Shown: positions 15,809 to 24,499 of the stretch, piece after piece | How positions within the stretch are numbered: the first letter of the stretch is position 1 | Layout of the letters: each line of letters starts with the position of its first letter | Assembly: GCA_017991935.1 (NCBI GenBank) | Contig: JAGOPP010000014.1 | Span: forward strand, 6,448-61,513 | DNA: 55,066 nucleotides | Origin: Oscillospiraceae bacterium | GTDB lineage: Bacteria; Bacillota; Clostridia; Oscillospirales; Ruminococcaceae | Reading direction: 5' to 3' | Program-made: the position numbers and the translations under genes | Notes under the pieces: model-generated | Told to the model about the DNA's origin: nothing | Databases searched by the model: none | Seen by the model: the letters and a program-made list of their open reading frames with translations, nothing else

Positions 15809-17542
15809 TCAGCCGTGGCTCTCTTGGAGCTTGACTTTTACGGTAAAGGATCTGTCGTTCTTGCCCGTGGCGGAATAGCGGTAGAGCGTGAGGGTCACCT
15901 CGTCGCCCGGCGCGTGGTTCGCCAGCTCGTTTTGCAGGTCCTCGACGGAGCCGATCTCGGTGTCGTTAAACGCGGTGATGATGTCGCCGACCGCCGCCTC
16001 CGTGCCGACCAAAGGGCTGTCGCTCGTGACGCTGATGATCTGCGCGCCCTGCGGCACATGGTAGTATTCGGCGGCCACCGAGTCGATGGTCTGGACGCTG
16101 ACGCCGAGGATCGGGCGCCCGGAGACATAGCCGTAGGAGATCAGATCCTCCATGATCGGCAGGGCCTCCGCCGTCGGGATCGCGAAGCCGATGCCCTCGT
16201 AGGAGGTGGAGATCAGCTTGGAGTTGGTGATGCCGACGACCTGACCGTATTCGTTGACCAGCGCGCCGCCGGAGTTGCCGGGGTTGATGGCGGCGTCCGT
16301 CTGGAGCACGGTCATGGCGTAGCTGCTCTCGCTCGTGGTGATCACGCGGTTGACGCCGCTGATGATGCCGCTCGTGAAGCTGCTCTGCAGCGTCAGGCCG
16401 CCCGGGTTGCCGATCGCGTAGACGGTCTCCCCGACCTCCACCCCGGCGGAATCCCCGAGCTCGGCGGGGGTCAGGTTGGTCGCGTCGATCTTGAGCACCG
16501 CGATGTCGGTGCGGGAATCCTTGCCGACGATCTCGGCCTCGTATTCTTCGTTATTATAAAGCACGATCTTGATCGCGTCCGTGCCCTCGACGACGTGGGC
16601 GTTGGTCAGGATATAGCCGTCCTTGCTCAGGATGATGCCGGAGCCCTCGCCCGCGGCCTCGATCGAGGTGGAATACTGGTACTGCACGACGCCGACGATA
16701 GAGGGGCTGACCTTGCTGTAAATCTCCGTCGCGCCGAGCTTGCCGTCGGTGCTGACGGTGGAGCCGTCCTCCGGCTTTTCGGCGAGGCTGATGGAGGGCG
16801 CGCCCTCCGGCAGGTCGGTCCCCTTGGAATTCTGCGCGCCGCCCTGCGCGTTCTCCACGCCGGGCTCCTCCCCGGCCGAAAGAACGGCGTCGAGGCCGAG
16901 GAAGTCGTTGCCGACCAGCTCGTAAACGCCGAAGGAGGCCATCGCGATCAGGCAGACGCCGAGCACGCCGGCGACAAGGCCGAGAAACACTTTGAATCCC
17001 CTGCCGGATTTGGATTTCGGTTTCTTGCTTCCGGCGGAACTCTGGTCCGCGCTCTCGTATTTGGCAAAATCCCACTGGTAGGTATCGTTCTGCCGGACAT
17101 AGGGGCCCGATGCCTGATACTGGGCGCGGTGCGGCGGCTGCGGGCCCGGCACGGTATTATAATATCCGTATTGCGTGCCGTACTGCGGGCGCGGCGGGAC
17201 CTGCGCCCCGCCCTGCTGGGCGCTCTGGGGCGGCCGGTTTCCCTGCGGAGTCCCGGCGGGGCCGGCGTCCGGATCGGCGCCCGGCTGCCATGGGCCGCCC
17301 GGGTCCTTCTCCCCGCTGCCGTCCCACGAGACATATTGGTTGGTGTTGGCGGAATAGGACCAGCCGGAAGGGGCTCTGGTGTTCCTCTGCTCCCCGGAGG
17401 CGTCCTCCCCGGCGTCGGGCCGGGGCGCGGAGGCGTCCTGAAACGCGGGGATCTCCTGCTGGCCGGGCACCTGCTCCTCGGGCCTTTGGTCGTAACCCTC
17501 CTGTTCCGGCGGGTTGCTGCTAAAGTTTTTGCTCTCGTCCAT
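15809..17542 (-). CDS. Membrane-anchored HtrA/DegP-type serine protease with one PDZ domain
   Basis: A 577-aa protein. About 180 residues at the N terminus are rich in Pro, Gln, Gly and Tyr and probably cytoplasmic. A single membrane segment follows (VFLGLVAGVLGVCLIAMASF, near 185-207). The trypsin-like domain has the triad His in TNAHVV (about 316), Asp in TDIAVLKID (about 346) and Ser in NPGNSGGAL (about 424). A C-terminal PDZ domain starts near GRPILGVSVQTID. It likely degrades or refolds envelope proteins under stress. ATG at 17542 was chosen over a GTG three codons earlier because the AAGGTG site lies at the proper distance. The long low-complexity N-terminal domain is longer than in most family members. 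A two-component system lies immediately upstream and may control it. Confidence 0.93.
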   Translation of the reverse strand: MDESKNFSSNPPEQEGYDQRPEEQVPGQQEIPAFQDASAPRPDAGEDASGEQRNTRAPSGWSYSANTNQYVSWDGSGEKDPGGPWQPGADPDAGPAGTPQGNRPPQSAQQGGAQVPPRPQYGTQYGYYNTVPGPQPPHRAQYQASGPYVRQNDTYQWDFAKYESADQSSAGSKKPKSKSGRGFKVFLGLVAGVLGVCLIAMASFGVYELVGNDFLGLDAVLSAGEEPGVENAQGGAQNSKGTDLPEGAPSISLAEKPEDGSTVSTDGKLGATEIYSKVSPSIVGVVQYQYSTSIEAAGEGSGIILSKDGYILTNAHVVEGTDAIKIVLYNNEEYEAEIVGKDSRTDIAVLKIDATNLTPAELGDSAGVEVGETVYAIGNPGGLTLQSSFTSGIISGVNRVITTSESSYAMTVLQTDAAINPGNSGGALVNEYGQVVGITNSKLISTSYEGIGFAIPTAEALPIMEDLISYGYVSGRPILGVSVQTIDSVAAEYYHVPQGAQIISVTSDSPLVGTEAAVGDIITAFNDTEIGSVEDLQNELANHAPGDEVTLTLYRYSATGKNDRSFTVKVKLQESHG

Positions 17543-17620
17543 GTATTTCACCTTCGTTTTGCGGATTTTTTCTACGCTTTTAGTCTATCCGAAATTTATG
17601 AAATGAAAATAAACGCCTGT

Positions 17621-17649
17621 TAAATATTTTATCTCACAGTTGTTTCCAA
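17621..17649 (-). promoter_or_regulatory. Probable promoter of the HtrA-type protease
   Basis: Minus-strand TTGGAA (17649-17644), 17-bp spacer, TATTTA (17626-17621), about 80 bp before the start codon. Confidence 0.55.
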
Positions 17650-17672
17650 TTTACCGTTTTTGCATGTTGAAA

Positions 17673-19151
17673 TTATGATGTCTCGGCGGAACGGTGCTTT
17701 TTCATCTCTTTGACGGCCTTTTGGTCCGCGGCGTCCAGCGAGAACGCGAACTCGACGTATTCGCCCTCCGCGCTGCTGACGATCAGATCGCCCTTGTGGA
17801 GCTTGACCAGCGTCTGCACGATATAGAGGCCCAGCCCCACGCCGCTCTTGTCCTGACTGCGGGATTTGTCGGACTTGTAGAAGCGGTCGAACAGGCGCGG
17901 GATCTCGTGCTGGGGGATGCCCTCGCCGGTGTTGCGCACCGCGATGAAGACCCGGTCTTTTTCCTGTTTATAAGAGAAAGAGATCACGCCGGAGTCGTTT
18001 GTGAATTTGACCGCGTTGTCGATCAGGTTGAAAACGACCTGATGCACCAGATCCGTGTCGGCGCAGACATAGACCGGCTCCACGTCGAGGCCCTCGATCT
18101 CCAGATGCCGCGCCTCGATCTTCTGCTCAAACGAGAACACGGTGCGGCAGATCAGGTCGTTGACGTCGAAGACGGAGGGGATCAGCTGCGTCTCGCCGGC
18201 CTCGATCCGGGCGATGCCCAGCATGGCCTTCACCATGCGGGAGAGGCGCCCCACCTCCTCGGAGACCAGCGCCAAATAATCGCGCTGTTTCTCCTCGGGG
18301 ATCGTGCCGTCCAGTATGCCGTCGATGAAGCCGCCGATCGTCATCATCGGGGTCTTGAGCTCGTGCGAGACGTTGGCGATAAAGCTGCGGCGCACGGACT
18401 CGAGATCCGCGAGCGACGTGGCCATGTTGTTGAAGGCCGTCGCGAGCTGGGCGATCTCGTCCGACCCGGTGACCGGGATCTGCGCGCTGAAATCCCCCTC
18501 CGCGAAGCTCTTGGTCGCCCGCGCCATCAGCGCGAGCGGCTTGATCTGGCTCTGCGTCACAAAATAGATGACGACCGAGGAGACGAAGATCGCGATGATC
18601 GCGCAGACAAAGTAGATGTCGATGACGTCGAGGATATACTGCCACAGCTCGGAGGCGTCCGCCGAGACGAAGACCACGGCCATCACGACGCCGTTATGAA
18701 TCACCGGCGCGCCGACGGTGTAGTAGGAGCTCTTGTAGATGCCGTCCATCGTGCCGGCCTCAAAAAAAGTACCGGAAACCGCCTTCGCCATGGTGTCCTC
18801 GCTGATCGTGTACGTACGGTGGTCGCAGTTTTCGCCCTCCGTGCAGATCAGCGTCTGGCCGTCCGTATCCGTCAGGAAGATGACGGAGCCGGTCGTGGCG
18901 GAGATGATCCGGTAATCATTGAGCAGCGTGTTGTAGGAGATCTTGCGGTAGCCGTAGTTGGACATATCCGCGAGGGTCAGGACGGCGGCCTGCTCCGCGT
19001 TGACGGTCAGCTGCTTTTTTTTGCTCTCGCGGAAATATTTGATCGAGAACCCGGCGAACAGAAGCCCCACCAGCGTGATGCCGACGAGGATCATCGAGGA
19101 GCTGACCGAAAAATACCGCAGAAACAGCGATTTTTGATCGTTTTTAAGCAT
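17673..19151 (-). CDS. Sensor histidine kinase, WalK/PhoR-like
   Basis: A 492-aa kinase. Two membrane segments (about 18-37 and 174-197) bracket an extracytoplasmic domain of about 135 residues containing a CTEGENCDHRTYT stretch. A HAMP linker follows, then the HisKA box FIANVSHELKTPMMTI with phospho-acceptor His at about 263, and an ATPase domain with NLIDNAVKFT (N box), RNTGEGIPQHEIPRLFDRFY and SGVGLGLYIVQTL. The TAATG junction with the regulator gene indicates coupling. The stimulus is not evident; the neighbouring HtrA protease suggests envelope stress, which is inference. Confidence 0.93.
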   Translation of the reverse strand: MLKNDQKSLFLRYFSVSSSMILVGITLVGLLFAGFSIKYFRESKKKQLTVNAEQAAVLTLADMSNYGYRKISYNTLLNDYRIISATTGSVIFLTDTDGQTLICTEGENCDHRTYTISEDTMAKAVSGTFFEAGTMDGIYKSSYYTVGAPVIHNGVVMAVVFVSADASELWQYILDVIDIYFVCAIIAIFVSSVVIYFVTQSQIKPLALMARATKSFAEGDFSAQIPVTGSDEIAQLATAFNNMATSLADLESVRRSFIANVSHELKTPMMTIGGFIDGILDGTIPEEKQRDYLALVSEEVGRLSRMVKAMLGIARIEAGETQLIPSVFDVNDLICRTVFSFEQKIEARHLEIEGLDVEPVYVCADTDLVHQVVFNLIDNAVKFTNDSGVISFSYKQEKDRVFIAVRNTGEGIPQHEIPRLFDRFYKSDKSRSQDKSGVGLGLYIVQTLVKLHKGDLIVSSAEGEYVEFAFSLDAADQKAVKEMKKHRSAETS

Positions 19152-19843
19152 TATTCTTTCACTTCGAATTTATAGCCCACGCCCCAGACGGTCTTGAGGC
19201 ACCACTGCTCGGAGACGCCTTCGAGCTTTTCGCGCAGGCGTTTGATATGGACGTCCACGGTCCGCGAGTCGCCGTAATACTCGAAGCCCCAGACCTGATC
19301 GAGCAGCTCGTCCCGCGTGTAGACGCGGTTGGGGTTGCCGGCGAGGTGGAACAGAAGCTCCAGCTCCTTGGGCGGCGTGTCGATGACCTTGCCGTCGACC
19401 TTGAGCTCGTATTTCGTCATGTTGACGACGAGCTTGTCGTAGGCGACCTCTTTGACGTCGTTTTCGGCCGGGGCTTTGCCGGTGCGGCGCAGGACGGCCT
19501 TGATGCGGGCGATGATCTCCTTGGGCTCGAAGGGCTTGACCACGTAGTCGTCCGCCCCGAGCTCGAGGCCGAGCACCTTGTCGAAGGTCTCGCCCTTCGC
19601 GGTGATCATGATGATCGGGCAATCGGACTTTTTGCGGATCTCGCGGCAGACCTGCCAGCCGTCGAGCATGGGCATCATGATGTCCAATAGGATGAGATCC
19701 GGGTTTTCGGAGGCGAATTTGGCGAGGGCCTCCTCCCCGTTGCCGGCGAGCACGACCGTGTAGTTCTCTTTTTCCAGATAGAGGCGGAGCAGCTCGCAGA
19801 TGTTGCGGTCGTCGTCCGCGATCAGGATCTTTTCGTTGGCCAT
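19151..19843 (-). CDS. OmpR-family response regulator
   Basis: A 230-aa regulator. The receiver domain has the acidic pair in IADDDRN, phospho-acceptor Asp54 in LILLDIMMPM, Thr in MITAKG and Lys in VVKPFEPKE. The C-terminal winged helix (from about 130) has TPPKELELLFHLAGNPNRVYTRDELLDQVWG and RTVDVHIKRLREKL, the standard OmpR/PhoB DNA-binding signature. It is the first gene of a two-gene operon with the kinase; its stop overlaps the kinase start by 1 bp. It is divergent from ychF. Confidence 0.95.
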   Translation of the reverse strand: MANEKILIADDDRNICELLRLYLEKENYTVVLAGNGEEALAKFASENPDLILLDIMMPMLDGWQVCREIRKKSDCPIIMITAKGETFDKVLGLELGADDYVVKPFEPKEIIARIKAVLRRTGKAPAENDVKEVAYDKLVVNMTKYELKVDGKVIDTPPKELELLFHLAGNPNRVYTRDELLDQVWGFEYYGDSRTVDVHIKRLREKLEGVSEQWCLKTVWGVGYKFEVKE

Positions 19844-19954
19844 ACGATTCCTCCGTTCTGAATCGGCAGCTTTTATTGTTTTTTATTATACAGGTTTCAT
19901 AAAACGAATCGTGAATAATCCTTGAACCTTTTTCCTCTTTTCGGTAAATTGCAC

Positions 19955-19983
19955 TTGTGAAAAAGGGGCGATCCAATTATAAT
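19955..19983 (+). promoter_or_regulatory. Promoter of ychF
   Basis: TTGTGA (19955-19960), 17-bp spacer, TATAAT (19978-19983) on the plus strand, about 80 bp before ychF. On the opposite strand a TATAAT-like box near 19886-19891 could serve the response regulator, but its -35 is weak. Confidence 0.7.
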
Positions 19984-20066
19984 CATAATAGCACCAAAGC
20001 GGCGCGTCTGCAATCCGTGATCCGCTTCCCCACCCCATCATTATTCACGAAGGACGGCGAATCTCC

Positions 20067-21167
20067 ATGAAACTCGGCATCATCGGCCTCCCGAACGTCG
20101 GAAAAAGCACCCTTTTTAACGCCATCACCAACGCGGGCGCGCAGGTCGCGAACTACCCGTTTTGCACGATCGAGCCCAACGTCGGCGTCGTCGCGGTGCC
20201 GGAGCCGCGGCTCGACCGGCTCGCCGAACTGTACGACCCCGAAAAATATACCCCGGCGACCGTCGAATTCGTCGACATCGCGGGCCTCGTCAAAGGCGCC
20301 TCCAAGGGCGAGGGCCTCGGCAACAAGTTCCTCGCCAACATCCGCGAGGTCGACGCGCTGATCCACGTCGTGCGCTGCTTCGAGGACCCGAACGTCGTGC
20401 ACGTCGACGGCTCCGTCTCCGCCTCCCGCGACATCGAGACCATCAATCTGGAGCTCGTCTTCTCCGACCTCGAGGTGCTCGAGAGAAGGATCTCCAAGGT
20501 CGAGAAGGAGTTTAAGGGCGGCAACCGCCAGTACGCCGACGAGCATGCGCTGCTGGGCCGCCTGCGCGCATTCATGGAGGCGGGCAATTCCGCCCGCGCC
20601 TTCCCGACAAACGACGACAAGGAGGAGGAGCTGGTCGCCTCGCTGCCGCTGCTCTCCGGCAAGCCGATCATCTACGCCGCCAACCTCGCCGAGGAGGATT
20701 TCTCCGCGGGATACGAAAATAATAAAAATTATCAGTCCGTAAAGACGATCGCGGCCGCCGAGCACGCCGCCGTGATGCCCATCTGCGCGAAGTTCGAGGA
20801 GGAGCTCTCCGGCATGGAGCCGGCGGACAAGAAGGAGTTCCTCGAGGAGCTGGGCTTTGAGGAATCCGGCCTCGACCGCATGATTAAGGAGAGCTACGCC
20901 CTGCTGGGGCTGATGAGCTTCCTCACCGCGGGGAAGAAGGAGGTCCGCGCCTGGACCATCAAGAAGGGCACCAAGGCCCCGCAGGCGGCCGGCGTGATCC
21001 ACACCGACTTCGAGCGCGGCTTCATCCGCGCCGAGATCGTCAAATACGACGACCTGATGCGCGTGGGCTCGATGACCGCCGCCAAGGAGGAGGGCCTCAT
21101 CCGCAGCGAGGGCAAGGAATATGTGATGCAGGACGGCGACATCGTGGTCTTCCGCTTCAACGTGTAA
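20067..21167 (+). CDS. ychF: Redox-regulated ribosome-binding ATPase YchF
   Basis: A 366-aa Obg-related P-loop protein. G1 is [15 protein letters not shown], switch region [15 protein letters not shown]3 [20 protein letters not shown]. In place of the NKxD guanine motif it has NLAEED, the NxxE form that makes YchF prefer ATP. The C-terminal TGS-like domain contains [31 protein letters not shown]. It associates with ribosomes and oxidative-stress responses in other bacteria. It is monocistronic, divergent from the two-component operon. Confidence 0.97.
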   Translation: MKLGIIGLPNVGKSTLFNAITNAGAQVANYPFCTIEPNVGVVAVPEPRLDRLAELYDPEKYTPATVEFVDIAGLVKGASKGEGLGNKFLANIREVDALIHVVRCFEDPNVVHVDGSVSASRDIETINLELVFSDLEVLERRISKVEKEFKGGNRQYADEHALLGRLRAFMEAGNSARAFPTNDDKEEELVASLPLLSGKPIIYAANLAEEDFSAGYENNKNYQSVKTIAAAEHAAVMPICAKFEEELSGMEPADKKEFLEELGFEESGLDRMIKESYALLGLMSFLTAGKKEVRAWTIKKGTKAPQAAGVIHTDFERGFIRAEIVKYDDLMRVGSMTAAKEEGLIRSEGKEYVMQDGDIVVFRFNV

Positions 21168-21209
21168 CGAAAGACGACGGGAAAATGTGGAGAAAGGGAG
21201 GAATATCCA

Positions 21210-21596
21210 ATGAAAGCACAAATCAATCTCATTACGATTTGGACAAACAATATCGATAAAATGAAAAATTTCTACAATCAAGTTCTCGGGTTTAGAATTG
21301 AAAACGAGCTTGATCATTACGTTGAATTTGAAAACGACGGAGTAAGATTTGCTGTCTGTGCGAGAGAAGTTATGGATGCGTATAGCGGCGAATATAAGAA
21401 AGAATCCGTTGGGCAGGGCTTTGAACTTGCTTTCCCATGCGAAAATCCCAACGATGTGGATGAATCGTTTAAGGAATTAGTCTCCAAAGGAGCCGTTTCC
21501 GTCCACGAGCCGCAAGATATGCCTTGGAATCAAAGAACCGCGCTATTTGCCGACCCGGATGGAAATATTCATGAAATTTTCGCGGAAATGAAATAG
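21210..21596 (+). CDS. VOC-superfamily protein (glyoxalase/bleomycin-resistance fold)
   Basis: A 128-aa protein with paired beta-alpha-beta-beta-beta motifs typical of VOC proteins: [22 protein letters not shown] near the N terminus and [15 protein letters not shown] at the C terminus, where Glu is the usual metal or substrate ligand. An AGGAGG-like site (AAGGGAGGAATATCC) precedes the ATG. The gene is visibly AT-richer than everything around it, with A/T-ending codons, so it was probably acquired by transfer. Substrate is unknown; family members include glyoxalases, dioxygenases and antibiotic-binding resistance proteins. Confidence 0.85.
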   Translation: MKAQINLITIWTNNIDKMKNFYNQVLGFRIENELDHYVEFENDGVRFAVCAREVMDAYSGEYKKESVGQGFELAFPCENPNDVDESFKELVSKGAVSVHEPQDMPWNQRTALFADPDGNIHEIFAEMK

Positions 21597-21639
21597 ATCG
21601 CATGTTATGAAACACTGTTTTTAAACATCGCTTATATTA

Positions 21640-21678
21640 AAAAAGCCGCTTCGGAAAGGTTCCCGGGGCGGCTTTTTA
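21640..21678. terminator. Bidirectional terminator between the VOC gene and exoIII
   Basis: AAAAAAGCCGC...GCGGCTTTTTATAA: a GC stem with A tract on one side and T tract on the other, lying between converging genes. Confidence 0.8.
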
Positions 21679-21706
21679 TAAATTAAGAACCAAAACCGCC
21701 GCGCGG

Positions 21707-22468
21707 TCAGGCTTTTTGATCGGTGATAATCGCAACGGGACAGTGGTCGCTGCCGAAATATTGTGTCAGGATCAGGCTGTCGACGATATGCGGCACGAAC
21801 CGCTTTGAGCACAGGAAGTAGTCGATGCGCCACCCGGCGTTGTGCTCGCGGGCGCGGAAGCGGTAGCTCCACCACGAGTAGGCCCCGGCCTGCTCGGGAT
21901 AGAGCAGGCGAAACGTGTCGACGAAGCCGGCGTCCAGCAGCTCAGTCATCTTCCCCCGCTCCTCGTCGGTGAAGCCCGCGCAGCCGCGGTTCGGGCCCGG
22001 GTTTTTGAGGTCGATCTCCTTGTGCGCGACGTTCATATCGCCGCAGACGATCACCGACTTCGCGCGGTCGAGGCTCGCGAGGTAGTCCCGGAAGCAGTCC
22101 TCCCAATCCATGCGGTAATCGAGACGCTCGAGCTCCTGCCGGGCGTTCGGCACATAGACGTCCACGAGGTAAAAATCCTCGTACTCCAGCGTGACGACGC
22201 GGCCCTCGTGGTCGTGGCGCTCGATGTCGATGCCGTAGAACACACAGAGTGGCTTATGCTTCGTGAAAATGGCCGTGCCGGAGTACCCCTTTTTATCCGC
22301 GCTGTTCCAATACTGGCAGTAGCCGGGCAGGTCGAGCTCGATCTGCCCGGGCTGGAGCTTTGTCTCCTGCAGGCAGAAAAAATCGGCGTCGATCTCCTGA
22401 AAGATCTCCGTGAAGCCCTTTCCCGCCAGCGCGCGCAGGCCGTTGACGTTCCACGATACAAATTTCAT
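21707..22468 (-). CDS. xth: Exodeoxyribonuclease III / AP endonuclease
   Basis: A 253-aa exonuclease III-type enzyme for base-excision repair. MKFVSWNVNGLRALAGKGF holds the first active-site Asn, FCLQETKLQPGQI the metal-binding Glu, VIVCGDMNVAHKEIDL the Asp/Asn pair, and YFGSDHCPVAI the catalytic Asp-His. WRIDYFLCSKRF is also conserved. Length is normal. The gene converges on the VOC gene and shares a terminator with it. Confidence 0.96.
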   Translation of the reverse strand: MKFVSWNVNGLRALAGKGFTEIFQEIDADFFCLQETKLQPGQIELDLPGYCQYWNSADKKGYSGTAIFTKHKPLCVFYGIDIERHDHEGRVVTLEYEDFYLVDVYVPNARQELERLDYRMDWEDCFRDYLASLDRAKSVIVCGDMNVAHKEIDLKNPGPNRGCAGFTDEERGKMTELLDAGFVDTFRLLYPEQAGAYSWWSYRFRAREHNAGWRIDYFLCSKRFVPHIVDSLILTQYFGSDHCPVAIITDQKA

Positions 22469-22572
22469 GCGACCGCCCCTTTCCGAAGCATTTTATGCTG
22501 CCCATATCCTACCCGATCCGGGGAAAAATTGCAAGCGCCGGTTTTCGGGCGTCCGCGCGGAGAGCGCCGCAT

Positions 22573-22745
22573 CCCGGAAGCGGGCGAAAACCGGGGCCGA
22601 AATGCCCCGAAAACCGTCCCGGAGGAAGCCCGAAGCCCTTCCCCGGAAGCGGGCGGAAACCGGGGCCGGGGCGCTTTGGAAGCCGTTTCGGATGGAACCC
22701 GAAGCGCCTCACTCCGAAAGCGGACAAAAACCGGGGCCGCCCGTG
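22573..22745. repeat. Three degenerate 70-bp tandem repeats in a 339-bp intergenic region
   Basis: A core close to CCGGAAGCGGGCGAAAACCG followed by GGGCCG occurs at 22573-22599, 22642-22668 and 22713-22739, spaced 69 and 71 bp. Between cores, segments such as GGAGGAAGCCCGAAGCCCTTC and GGATGGAACCCGAAGCGCCTC are also alike. The 22469-22807 gap holds no convincing gene; an open frame over the repeats encodes only the repeat. Confidence 0.8.
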
Positions 22746-22759
22746 AAACCCCCGGGCGC

Positions 22760-22795
22760 AAAAAAGTCCCGGGGCCGCCTTGCCTCGGGACTTTT
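22760..22795 (-). terminator. Terminator downstream of the DUF1846 gene
   Basis: Minus-strand AGTCCCGAGGC...GCCCCGGGACT stem followed by TTTTTTG, 13 bp after the stop codon. Confidence 0.88.
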
Positions 22796-22807
22796 CGATT
22801 TCTTCGA

Positions 22808-24292
22808 TTATTTATGATAAAGCTTCCTCGTCTGATACTGCGGATCGCAGGTGAGCTGGATGCCGAGCTTGCGGAAGGTCTGGACGTCGACCTGAGAGAG
22901 AATGACCGTGGCGTGCGCCTGAGTGCCGCGCAGAGCGGAGAGCATTTCCATCGCCCTCTTGGCGGTGGGGTTCGTGGCGGCGCTGACAGAGAGGGCGACC
23001 AAGGTCTCGTCGCTGTGGAGGCGCGGGTTGTGGTTGCCGAGAATTTCGGTTTTGAGCATCTGCACCGGCTCGATGACCGAGCGGGCGATCAGGTCGATGC
23101 CGTCGTCGATGCCCGCGAGCACCTTGATCGCGTTGAGCAGGACGGAGGAGCTCGCGCCGAACAGGGCGCTCGTCTTTCCGGTGACGATGCGGCCGTCCGG
23201 CAGCTCGATCGCGGAGGCGGGCAGGCCCGTCAGCTCCGCCTTCTCCTTCGCCGCGACCGTGACCTTGCGGTCGTCGATATGGACGCCGGCCTTGTCCATC
23301 AGGAGCTCGATCTTATAGACCGGCTCGTCGCCGCACTTGCCTTGGCGCTTGTCGCAGAGGGCGGAATAATAGCGGCGGATGATCTCCTGCTTCGCGGCCG
23401 CGCAGACGATCTCGTCGTCGCTGATGCAGAAGCCCGCCATGTTGACGCCCATGTCGGTCGGGGACTTATACGGGCTCTCGCCGAGGATCGAGCGAAAGAT
23501 CGCGTTGAGCAGCGGGAACACCTCGACGTCGCGGTTATAGTTGACGGCGGTCTTGCCGTAGACCTCGAGGTGAAAGGGATCGATCATGTTGACGTCGTCG
23601 AGATCGGCGGTGGCGGCCTCATAGGCGAGGTTGACCGGGTGCGCGAGCGGCAGGTTCCAGACCGGGAAAGTCTCGAATTTCGCGTAGCCGGCCTTGACGC
23701 CGCGCTTGTTCTCGTGGTAGAGCTGGGAGAGGCAGGTGGCCATCTTGCCGCTGCCGGGGCCCGGCGCCGTCACGACGACGAGCGGCCGGGAGGTCTCGAT
23801 ATATTCGTTCCGGCCGAGCCCCTCTTCGCTGACGATCAGGCGGACGTTGGCCGGGTAATTTTCAATCGGATAATGGAGGAAGGAGCGCACGCCGAGCTGG
23901 TCGAGCCGCTTGCGGAAGGCGTTCGCGGTGCTCTGGCCGTTATATTGGGCGATGACCACGCTGCTCACATCCAAGCCGATGGCCGAAAAAGCGTCGATCA
24001 GGCGCAGGACCTCCTGATCGTAGGTGATGCCGAGGTCACCGCGCACCTTGTTTTTTTCGATGTCGCCGGCGTTGATTACGATGACGATCTCCGCCTGATC
24101 CTTGAGCTCCGCCAACAGCCGGACCTTCGTATCCGGCTCAAATCCCGGCAGCACGCGGGAGGCGTGGTAATCGTCGAACAGCTTTCCCCCAAATTCCAGA
24201 TAGAGCTTCCCGCCGAAAAATCGGATCCGCTCGCGGATCTTCTCGGACTGCATTTTGTAGTATTTGTCGCAATCGAATCCTGTTTTACTCAT
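22808..24292 (-). CDS. DUF1846-family protein
   Basis: A 494-aa protein matching the DUF1846 family of Firmicutes: GFDCDKYYKMQSEKIRERI near the N terminus, LYLEFGGKLFDDYHASRVLPGF, NAGDIEKNKVRGDLGITYD, and a nucleotide-binding-like loop APGPGSGKMATCLSQLYHE in the middle. The function is not established; the Gly-rich loop suggests an ATP or dinucleotide ligand, which is inference. The ATG at 24292 gives the standard MSKTGFD start and follows GGAGAAAGAGAAG; an alternative in-frame ATG lies five codons upstream. It is divergent from a lipoprotein gene. Confidence 0.85.
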   Translation of the reverse strand: MSKTGFDCDKYYKMQSEKIRERIRFFGGKLYLEFGGKLFDDYHASRVLPGFEPDTKVRLLAELKDQAEIVIVINAGDIEKNKVRGDLGITYDQEVLRLIDAFSAIGLDVSSVVIAQYNGQSTANAFRKRLDQLGVRSFLHYPIENYPANVRLIVSEEGLGRNEYIETSRPLVVVTAPGPGSGKMATCLSQLYHENKRGVKAGYAKFETFPVWNLPLAHPVNLAYEAATADLDDVNMIDPFHLEVYGKTAVNYNRDVEVFPLLNAIFRSILGESPYKSPTDMGVNMAGFCISDDEIVCAAAKQEIIRRYYSALCDKRQGKCGDEPVYKIELLMDKAGVHIDDRKVTVAAKEKAELTGLPASAIELPDGRIVTGKTSALFGASSSVLLNAIKVLAGIDDGIDLIARSVIEPVQMLKTEILGNHNPRLHSDETLVALSVSAATNPTAKRAMEMLSALRGTQAHATVILSQVDVQTFRKLGIQLTCDPQYQTRKLYHK

Positions 24293-24355
24293 CTTCTCTT
24301 TCTCCATCTTTCTGAAAGTCGCGGGGGAGGCGGCGGGAACTTTCCGCCAAAGGGG

Positions 24356-24400
24356 ATGACAAACGGGTGAAAACCGGCTATAATATGTCCAAACGGACAT
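24356..24400 (+). promoter_or_regulatory. Promoter of the 24.5-kb lipoprotein gene with an adjacent palindrome
   Basis: ATGACA (24356-24361), 17-bp spacer, TATAAT (24379-24384). A perfect 6-bp inverted repeat ATGTCC-AAAC-GGACAT at 24385-24400 lies at the expected transcription start and could be an operator. Confidence 0.65.
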
Positions 24401-24499
24401 CTATTTCAAATAATACGCTGTTAAGTTTACCCCTATTTTATTTTCCCGTCAACCGATTTCCGGCTTTGTCGGAAAATATCGTTTCCTTGGAGGAAGCCT

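Noticed and set aside
22573..22745. CRISPR array
   Set aside because: Only three degenerate units whose 'spacers' resemble each other; no cas genes. It is a tandem repeat.
22465..22761. 98-codon minus-strand open frame over the 70-bp repeats
   Set aside because: Its protein merely reflects the GC-rich tandem repeat; no ribosome site and no recognisable domain.
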